DNA of 64,000 bases. Origin: Neofusicoccum parvum. Its lineage: Eukaryota; Ascomycota; Dothideomycetes; Botryosphaeriales; Botryosphaeriaceae. The notes under the pieces were generated by a model that worked only from the letters and a program-made list of their open reading frames with translations, made no database searches and was not told the origin of the DNA. A program made the position numbers and the translations under genes. Location: the NCBI GenBank assembly GCA_020912385.1, contig CP087217.1, positions 124,001 through 188,000 of the forward strand, written 5' to 3'. Numbering within the stretch: position 1 is the stretch's first letter; the number at the start of each line of letters is the position of its first letter. Of this stretch, positions 55,801-64,000 are shown piece after piece.

Positions 55801-56668
55801 ATGGCCATCACAGAACCACAGCCCCCACAAGCCGTCTACCAAAAGTACGAAGAAGGACGCCAAAAACGCCTCCACTCAAACGCCTCCGCTCAGACACAGC
55901 CACCCAATACACCCCCCTCCACACCACCAACCTCCACCTGCCCCTCTCCGACCCATGGGCCGACCACCAGGCACTCAACGCCCAGCCGCCCGCCCTAACT
56001 GCCGACTCCACCTGCAGGCCTTCAACCAGACCAACGTCACGCTGGTGGACGCGGACGGGAGGGGGCTGGACGGCGTCTCCGAGAAGGGCGGCCTCTTTGA
56101 CGGCGTGGAGTGTCCGGTCGACGTGCTCGTCCTTGCGACCAGGTATCGCTCTGGTCTTTCTTTGACAGCCGACTCGTGCGCTGGTGTTGAGGTCATCGGG
56201 CGCGACGGCGTGAACCACGATGACAAGTGGGATAGCAATGGTCCGCTGACCCTTCACGGAGTGTCGACCGATGGCTTTCCCAACTGCTTCTTCTTTACGC
56301 CGTTTCAGACTGGACTGGCGCCCAACATTGTGTGCGTCTTGGATGTTCTCGCACACCATGTGGCATACATTCTTACCATCGCTCGAGAGCTGGCTGGTTC
56401 CGACAAGTTTGCCGTTCAGCCCTCGGAAGAGACAGAGGAAGAGTGGGCGGATGAAGTCGTCAAGCGGTTGCTCTGGTTCTCGGGTATGGTTGGGCGTACA
56501 CTAAGCTATCTGAACAGCGAGGGAGAAGCCGCAAAAGAGAAGACTCCCGAGGAAATGTTTAAAGCTGCAAGGAAGGCTACATGGGGCGAGGGAATAGCAA
56601 GCTACGTCAAGCATCTTGAAAGTTGGAGAGAGGATGGAACTATGAAAGGCTTGCAGATCATATTTTGA
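55801..56668 (+). pseudogene. Baeyer-Villiger monooxygenase (FAD-dependent) pseudogene, internal deletion and frameshift
   Basis: Three pieces of a flavoprotein monooxygenase are visible in three different frames. The start is at ATG 55801 and encodes VYQKYEEGRQKRL-like N-terminal text (about 30 codons). After a shift of frame near 55890-55908, LSDPWADHQALNAQPPAL continues the same N-terminal region up to about 56010. At 56012 the frame changes again and resumes far downstream in the protein (LQAFNQTNVTLVDADGRG, VDVLVLATRYRSG, FFFTPFQTGLAPN), running to a stop at 56668. The FAD- and NADPH-binding middle, several hundred residues, is missing. No intron fits these junctions. This looks like a decayed gene with a large deletion. 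The remaining C-terminal frame alone is about 230 residues. Confidence 0.75.
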
Positions 56669-57221
56669 AGTCTGGAGGAGAGACACTTTACGAGACACAC
56701 TGGATTGTCGTCTCTAGAGGGGTTCTTTTGTGTTCTTCAGATGTAAAATAGATGTAGTTTGACCCCATTCTAAATGCGCGGTGTTCAAAGCTCCAACCCC
56801 CAGGGTCAGGACGACCGACCCCGCATCGGTAGTGCGCTGCATGAACGCCCCTCCATCACTTCACCCGAAACAAAACACATTCACATGCATCTCCGCACCA
56901 GCACCAACTTCCTCACACGGCATAGCTCTCTTAACGGAGCTGGACTATTGTTTGGCATGTGCATGCAGAATACATTTGTGGCGAAAAATTCAGCCTCGGC
57001 CAAAACAATTCCAAAACAGGCCGATTATATACACAAAATATGGTTTGTCCAACATTCTCTTTGGATATGACGTCGAGAAGAGGATACGCACATCACAAGC
57101 GCCGAAATTTTGTCCGCCGCGACATCAAGTCACGCCGAAGAAAATGACAAGGAGCCGTACATCATGTCGTTATTTCGCCCGCTACCTTTCTCCCCCTCGC
57201 GCACGCATGGGGTTTTTGCGT
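56669..57221. other. Intergenic, 553 nt
   Basis: Between the monooxygenase pseudogene and the 3' end of the CFEM gene. Open frames at 56774-57272 have no domain. Nothing else seen. Confidence 0.55.
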
Positions 57222-58823
57222 TTAGTTGCCCAGAGTGAAGATCTTCGAGGCGCAGCAGACCCTGTGTGGTAAAAGAACGAGGTCAGCCGGGTTGTTCTCT
57301 CGGTGCACGAAGGCGGAAAGACGTAGAGCAACTCACAGATAATCGACACCGCTCAGCGAGCTGCAGCTGCCCTCGTCGGAGCCGCCGCCGCTGCCGCCCG
57401 GCGAGCCGGCTCCACCGGTCGATCCGGCGGCGGCCGTGACGGTCGTGGTCATCATCACAGTAACCTGGCTAGGGCAGGAGCCTCCAGGAGCGCTAACGCC
57501 GCCAGTACCGGGAGGAGAGGCGACAGTAGAGAGAGTAGAGGGTGTGTCTGCGACAGAGATGGACGGGTTAGAGCCATAGCCTCCTGCTGCGGGTGTAGTG
57601 CTGCCAGCCAGGCCAGAGCCGGGGCCAGACCCAGACCCAGCTCCGGACCCAGATGATTTGGTGATGGTGGACGTGACGGTGGTCTCGGGGGGGCATACTG
57701 CTGAGGAGGAGAAGGGGGTGGAGCCGCCCGCGCCGCCCGTCGGCGTCGGCGTCGACCCGCTGCCGTACCCGCCGCCGCCGCCAGCGCTACGCGACGTGAT
57801 CGTCGACGTGACGGTGACTTCGGACGGGCAGGCCGAGCCTGAGCCTCCTCCTGAGCCGGACCCGCCTGCCGTGATGGTTGAAGTTACAGTCACCTCAGAC
57901 GGACAGGCGGTTCCCGACCCAGGACCAGACCCACCCCCAGCTCCAGACGATGCAGTTATGGTGGAGGTGACGGTGATTTCAGAGGGGCACGGAGCTGAGC
58001 CGCTCGCGCTCGGACCAGAACCGCCGCCGCCTGATGATTCCGTGATGGTTGATGTCACAGTAGTCTCAGACGGGCAAGCTGTACCTGGCCCAGAGCCCGA
58101 GCCGGACCCAGACTGCGTGATTGTGGAAGTGATGGTGGTTTCAGGGGGACATGACCCAGAAGGGCTGGCTCCGCCACCGGAACCAGAACCCGACTGCGTG
58201 ATGGTGGAAGTGATAGTGGTCTCGGGGCACGAGCCGGTGGGTGCTGCTCCTGAACCAGAAGCGCCGCCCGACGACGTGATTGTGGAGGTGACGTTTACAA
58301 CAGAAGGGCAGGCAGAAGGGGAGGAGGGGGCAGGGGGAGGTGCATAGCCACCTACAGAAGAAGTTTGGGCTGCGGAGCTGGAGCTGGGGCTAGACGTACT
58401 GGTGGCTGCAGGAGATGACCCAGACGGCGACGCTGCAGGAGTGCTGCCAGCGGCCGAGCTAGCTGGCGTGCTGGCAGGCGAAGACGCTCCAGTGGTGGGG
58501 CCAGCGCCGCCTGATGCTGCGGTCGCAACGCATGAGCAGATCTGCTGAGCACCAGAAGAGGCCTGGAGGGCGGTCTCGACGTTGTTGCTGCAGGCGCTCA
58601 GGACGCACTGGGTGAGGGCCGAGTTGGTGGCGAGGGCCGCTGACGACGAGCAGGCGCAAGCAAAATCGGTCTCGACGGTGCAGCCGATAGAGGACTTGGC
58701 GGCGAGAAGGCAGGACTGCGCGCAGGACGGGACAAGCGACTGGGCGGAGCTGACGCAGCCGGCTTGAGCGGAGACGGTGGTGATGGTGGCCAGGAGGCTA
58801 CCGAGAATGGTAAAGGTCTTCAT
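57222..58823 (-). CDS. CFEM-domain secreted protein with nine CPxE/TSTIT repeats
   Basis: Two exons (58823-57337, 57261-57222) give 508 aa. The signal peptide is MKTFTILGSLLATITTVSA. The CFEM domain (about residues 20-110) has the spaced cysteines of the family, including SCAQSC, GCTVETDFACACSS and SACSNN. CFEM proteins sit at the fungal surface, and some bind heme or act as effectors. A Ser/Pro/Ala-rich linker follows, then nine repeats of the form CPxExTVTSTIT (first ACPSVVNVTSTIT, last SCPSQVTVMMTTT), separated by Gly/Ser-rich spacers. This suggests an extended, glycosylated stalk with one Cys per repeat. The last exon (GTGAGT donor, CTGAC branch, CACACAG acceptor) adds a short Cys-containing tail. 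No clear GPI signal is seen, so wall anchoring is uncertain. Confidence 0.88.
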
Positions 58824-61051
58824 GGCGGGTAAGGTATGGATTGAATGGAGACCAGTTGCCAAACCACAGAGGAAACAATTGAACGGCAGTCAGAGAGGTC
58901 GGCCGATGGTTCGAAACGAGAGCAGTTACATCGCTTCCTATTATATGTTCTCTAACCAATTCGCGCCTCGGCGAGGCACATGCCACCGAAGAGCTCGTAT
59001 CCCCGCAGACGTTCCTCTTGCCTTCATGCTGTAAGTGGTAGGGGTGCGGGCGATCAGGAATCCAGGCGGGAGATGGACGCAGGTCGAAGCGGGAAATAAG
59101 GACGTCACAGGAAACATGGTGCGGGGAGCGACGTCTGCGACCGAAACGGCGCATGCCAGAGCAAGCAGCAGGAAATTGTGGTGAGCAGTGAGGGCGTGGG
59201 AGGGCAAGGCTAAGCTGTCCCCGCATTAGCTCGGCCGCTGCCGTGAGATCGGCGCCCACATGAGGAGGATGCGGGGAAGCTTAAAGTTTGCTGCCAGGAA
59301 CCAGGCACGGACCACAGCGGTGGCTATACTCTTCCCAGTTTAGCAGATGTGACATTTGGCATGGGAAAGCTGCGGAGCCTCGGTGGATTGTGAACACCAG
59401 TTTCACGTGGCGGTGGAAACAGGAGACGACAGGCCGAGAACGGGAGAAGTGCGACCTGCCGGCCCTCGGTGCTTTTCTTGCACCAACCCTGAATGGTATC
59501 TCCCCTGCTCTTCACCAGCTGTTTCCTTGACCAATTGGACCGCGTGGATGAAGGAGGTGCTGGCACGATGCCGTTTCCAGCTGATGGGACGGTATTGATG
59601 GCGCGTTCAGGCCAGGAACTACTTCCGTGAAGGGAAAAAAGGCGGATGTGGGGAAAAGGCACACAACACGATAGTATGACGATAGCCCGCCTTGGAGCCA
59701 TGCGCTTGGGCGAATTGATTACATGGGCATCCCTCGAGTAGCCGGCCTAGGTTCCTGACCAGTGCGGCTAGTGGAGAGGCACGATATACTTACGGGTACA
59801 TGTGACGGGCGGAGAGCACATGCGAGAGATTCAACGGCCATGGTCGACATCCCGTTGTACGATGCACAAGCAGATGGGGCTGTCTTCAATTGCAAACGGT
59901 GGGCTACACGATCCCTGGTGGCGTTGATGTCTCGAAGCTGGTTGTTCGTAGGTCGTCGCACCACTGGAAGAAGGTTTCGACGGTGCTCGTGGAGAGATGG
60001 ACGAGCCGAAATTACGAGCGCCATCTGGTGTGCACCGATCCGTTGCGGCGGATCCCTGCCACGCGCGTGCGGGGAAGAGTTGCAATTGCGCGACCTGAGG
60101 TGTGCAGCTCGACAGGACTGTGGTGCAGCGCTGAAAAGTAGATGGGCCGCCCGATTGCTCGAGCCACCTGACGAGGTCGTCGAAGGGCGTCACAGCAACT
60201 CCGGTCGCAACGCAAGCAATGACGAAACGGCGTGTGCGGTCAAGGTGAGCAGCAAGTCCGATGCCTGGCTGCCTCAGGCTGGGCCCTCGGTCGGCGGCAT
60301 GTGAAGCGAGCCTCGGTCGCCTTTTTCATCAAAACATGACGGACGGCGGACGGCAGACGCAGCTCGATGATCGCAGCAGAAGCAGGAATGCTCACGAACA
60401 GGCCTCCATCTCGACCGCGAAAGAATAGCAGCTGGCGTGGTTGGCCACTTGCTGAAGATCAAAGGAAACGCACGAACAAGAAGCCGCCGAGCGGGTTGGC
60501 CCAGGCTGCCGCGAATCCTGCGCCGATGAGCGGTCGCATTGCGCAGCAGAGAAAGACATGAGACACAGACGCGAGACAGAAAGAGTGATGGAAAGAGGGA
60601 AGATGCGGCTGAAGAGGGGCGATGAGAGTTGAGAGTTGCGAGTTGAGTTGCGAGTTGAGAATCATCGGAACGCGCAGCCGACGCCGCGCACGTGGGCGGT
60701 GGCAGAAAAGGCGCGATTGGCGTCATGACGATGCCGCAGCCACCACCACAACCCCACCAGCTCGCCATTGCCCCGGTCTCTCGCGTCGTGCGCCCTTCTC
60801 GCCGGAGCCCAGCCTCTGCGCGCCCTCCCTGCAGCTGACATTGCTTAGGAACCGCCTCCCGACGAGTGGACCGCTGCCTATCCTCGCAGTCCCGCCTCGC
60901 GAGCCATCGGCAAGAGATCCCGATCACCGAGTACCGGCGCGGCGCCCTGTACATACCTTTATAAGCAGCCCGCAATCCAATCCATTCGTACCCCCACCAC
61001 TCATACCCGTTTCCTTTCTTCAAGCATTTTTACCTCGTGTTTTTATTCATA
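58824..61051. other. Intergenic, 2.23 kb
   Basis: Divergent region between the CFEM gene and the 5-oxoprolinase. Open frames on both strands (59762-60304 plus, 60274-61023 minus) have no domain. A small tandem repeat of GAGTTGCGAGTT occurs at about 60633-60659. A TATA box lies near the right end. Confidence 0.5.
60957..60964 (+). promoter_or_regulatory. TATA box of the 5-oxoprolinase gene
   Basis: TTTATAAG, about 90 nt before the ATG at 61052. Confidence 0.45.
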
Positions 61052-64000
61052 ATGGGTTCAGCGAAAACCAGCGAGCGGGGAATCCGCATTGCCATTGATG
61101 TATGTCATCCGAATCCACCGTCCGCCCAGCATGCTGATATTTGGCCTTGAAGCGCGGCGGAACCTTCACCGACTGCGTGGGCAACCCCGGCACCGGCAAG
61201 ATGGAGGACGATGTCATCATCAAGCTCCTGTCCGTTGACCCGCAGAACTACGACGATGCTCCGCTGGAAGGCATCCGTCGCTTGTTGGAGAAGTTCACCG
61301 GCAACGACATTCCCCGCGGTCAGCCGCTGGACACCTCCAAAATCGAGAGCATCCGCATGGGCACCACAGTCGCGACAAACGCACTCCTGGAGAGAAAAGG
61401 AGAGGACATCGCCATGGTCGTCACAAAGGGCTTCAAGGACTGCCTGGAAATCGGCAACCAATCAAGACCCAACATTTTCGACCTGGCCATCCGGAAGCCC
61501 GAAGTCCTCTACAAAAAGGTTGTCGAAATTGACGAGCGTGTCACCCTCGAGGACTACGCCGAGGATCCCGAGAGAAATGAGACCAAGGCCGAACCGCTAG
61601 ACAAGGCAGGGCCGGACGCACATCTTGTGCGCGGTCTGTCCGGAGAGGCCGTCAGGATACTGCGGCGACCTGAGGAAGAAACGATTCGGAAGCAGCTCCA
61701 GGACGTTTACGACAGCGGCCTCCGCAGCATTGCCGTGTGCCTCATGCACGGCTACACATACCCACATCACGAGGCTCTCGTTGGCAGGATAGCCAAGGAA
61801 ATCGGTTTCGAGCATGTTAGCTTAAGTCACGAGCTGATGCCCATGATCAAGCTTGTTCCGCGCGCAACTTCTGCCTGCGCTGACGCATACCTGACCCCAG
61901 CCATCCGGAAATACATTGATGGTTTCCAGAAAGGCTTCGCCGGAGGCCTCGGTACCGAGAGTGTCAAGAAGGAAGGCGGCGCCAAGGGTGCACGCTGCGA
62001 GTTTATGCAGAGTGATGGAGGTCTTGTGGACGTTGACATCTTTTCTGGCCTGCGCGCTATCCTGTCTGGTCCCGCAGGTGGTGTGGTGGGATACGCACTT
62101 ACCTCGTACGACCCAAAGACGAAGATTCCGGTCATCGGCTTCGACATGGGTGGCACAAGTACCGACGTCAGTCGCTATGGCTCCGGAAAATATGACCACG
62201 TCTTCGAGACAACAACCGCAGGCGTCACTATTCAGTCTCCCCAGCTCGACATCAACACCGTCGCCGCGGGAGGCGGAAGCCGATTGTTCTTCAGAAACGG
62301 CCTCTTCGTTGTTGGTCCCGAGTCTGCCAGCGCACATCCCGGTCCGGCATGCTACCGCAAAGGCGGGCCTCTCACCATCACAGATGCCAACCTTTTCCTC
62401 GGCAGACTCCTTCCCGACTTTTTCCCTAAGATCTTCGGCAAGAGCGAGAACGAGCCTCTCGACGCCGAGGCTAGCAAGAAGCTGTTCGAAGAGCTGACCG
62501 AGAAGATCAACAAGGAGGTTGCTGGTGGGAGCAAGGAGAAGCAGATGTCAATGGACGAGGTTGCTTTTGGCTTTATCAAGATCGCCAACGAGACGATGAC
62601 GAGACCAATCCGCTCCTTGACCGAGGCCAGGGGTCACGACACATCGAAGCATCGCCTGGCAACATTTGGCGGCGCTGGTGGCCAGCACGCAGTAGCCATC
62701 GCGCAGGCCCTCGGTATCTCTCAGATCCTCGTACACCGCTACTCCTCAGTCCTCTCTGCATACGGCATGGCGCTTGCCGACGTGGTGGACGAGCGGCAAG
62801 AGCCAGAGTCCAAGGTGTGGACTGACAAGGATGGAGAGACCAGGAAATACTTGCAACAAAAGATGGAAGATCTGAAGAGCAAGTCCACTGCCACACTCAA
62901 GGACCAGGGCTTTTCTGCGGAGCAGATCCAATTCGAGGAGTATCTCAACATGCGTTACCGCGGTACAGAGTCTGCTCTGATGGTCATCAAGCCAAGCAAG
63001 GAAGAGGCTGACAAGGAGTATGATGGCGATCAATGGTCGTTCGGCAAGGCCTTTGTCAAACAGCACGAGCAAGAGTTCGGCTTCACTCTTCCTGATCGAG
63101 ACATAATCATCGATGATGTCCGCGCAAGAGGTATCGGAAAGACTTTCGAAGGACTGGAGAAGACCGTGGACGACCAGCTACAAGATATCAAGCCCAAAGA
63201 TGTCGGAAAGGGTGAAAAGCAGTACGGTACAAGCTCCGTCTACTTTGAGGGTGGCAGACAAGAGACGCCCATTTACAAGCTTGAAGACCTGGCCACTGGT
63301 GACCGCGTCAAGGGACCTGCCATCATTGCCGATGGCACTCAGACCATTGTGGTGACTCCTGATGCATCAGCCCTTCTCATCGACACCCATGTTGTCATCA
63401 ACATCGGCGAGACCAGCAGCCAGGACAAGAAGGTGGACACCAAGGAGGTTGACCCAATCATGCTCAGTATCTTTGCTCACCGCTTCATGGCCATCGCCGA
63501 GCAAATGGGCAGGGCTCTGCAGAAGACCAGTGTCAGCACCAACGTGAAGGAGCGTCTAGACTACTCTTGCGCTCTCTTCGATGCTGAAGGTGGTCTTGTT
63601 GCCAATGCTCCCCATCTTCCAGTCCATCTCGGCTCCATGTCCACGTGTGTGAGGAAACAGGCCAGCATCTGGAAAGGAAAGCTGAAGAGGGGAGACGTCC
63701 TTGTGTCCAACCATCCCATGTTTGGAGGCACCCATCTTCCTGACATCACCGTCATCACCCCCGCTTTCAGCGGAGACAAGATCGTCTTCTATGTGGCTTC
63801 TCGGGCACATCACGCAGATATCGGCGGTATCCTTCCGGGATCGATGCCTCCGCACTCGCGAGAGCTTTACCAGGAGGGTGCCGCCATCAAGACGGAAAAG
63901 CTTGTCTCGGAGGGCCACTTCAACGAGGAGCGTATCACGGAGCTTTTGCACAAGGAGCCTGCCCAATATCCTGGATGCAGCGGAACCAGATGTTTGGCAG
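61052..64000 (+). CDS. 5-oxoprolinase (hydantoinase A/B family), 3' truncated by window
   Basis: A 16-codon first exon (61052-61099) is followed by a 53-nt intron (61100-61152) and one long open frame running past the window end. The enzyme hydrolyses 5-oxoproline to glutamate with ATP, in the gamma-glutamyl/glutathione cycle, in the cytosol. The N-terminal HyuA part starts IRIAID|RGGTFTDC across the intron, then MGTTVATNALLERKGE and FDMGGTSTDVSR, the two ATP-binding blocks of the actin-like fold. The HyuB part starts around residue 780 (VDPIMLSIFAHRFMAIAEQM), continuing with VSTNVKERLDYSCALFD and SNHPMFGGTHLPDITV. Typical fungal enzymes have about 1,280-1,350 residues, so about 970 are seen here. 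No stop or frameshift is visible. Confidence 0.92.

Noticed and set aside
57598..58347. 249-codon proline/glutamate-rich plus-strand frame
   Set aside because: Antisense shadow of the CFEM protein repeats.
60274..61023. 249-codon minus-strand frame upstream of the 5-oxoprolinase
   Set aside because: Covers the TATA box and leader of the 5-oxoprolinase gene, with no domain and Arg/Ser-rich composition.

Overview
The window is nuclear DNA of a filamentous ascomycete (Pezizomycotina). Genes are interrupted by short introns, mostly 46-79 nt, with GTRNGT-like donors, CTRAC-type branch points and YAG or AAG acceptors. The families are typical of these fungi: HET-domain, LaeA-like methyltransferase, CFEM, PDR transporter, Alt a 1-like and F-box proteins. 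Two Alt a 1-like genes, an expansin-like gene and a tannase/feruloyl-esterase-like gene suggest a plant-associated mould, perhaps a Dothideomycete; that placement is inference.

Layout. 1-10 kb: the 3' half of an MDR-type ABC transporter cut by the window edge, a tiny six-cysteine secreted peptide, a HET-domain protein, a secreted tannase/feruloyl esterase and the sterol C-24(28) reductase ERG4. 10-20 kb: a LaeA-like methyltransferase divergent from ERG4, an MFS sugar/quinate-type transporter, an unrecognised 74-aa Cys-rich protein, a cytochrome P450 and a convergent multi-pass membrane protein. 22.5-30 kb: a secretome island on one strand, holding an M43 metalloprotease, two diverged Alt a 1-like proteins and an expansin-like protein. 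30-42 kb: a full-length PDR transporter, two short-chain dehydrogenases, a secreted NTF2-like protein and a secreted lipocalin-like protein. 43-50 kb: three F-box-like genes, one with an in-frame amber codon, followed by three copies of a 93-bp palindromic element. 50-57 kb: an aquaporin-family channel, an NmrA/isoflavone-reductase-like protein and a decayed Baeyer-Villiger monooxygenase. 57-64 kb: a CFEM protein with nine repeats and the 5' part of a 5-oxoprolinase running off the end.

How the genes fit together. There is no polyketide or non-ribosomal peptide synthase, so no biosynthetic cluster can be claimed, although the P450, membrane protein, transporters and methyltransferase are the kinds of gene that accompany one. 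The clearest functional grouping is the secreted-protein island. The most unusual non-coding structure is the palindrome triplet at 49.35-49.87 kb. A 42-bp element recurring at 2.9, 24.1 and 38.3 kb, differing mostly by transitions, suggests old repeat remnants. Exon boundaries were worked out by hand from splice signals, reading-frame continuity and remembered family patterns; no alignment was run.
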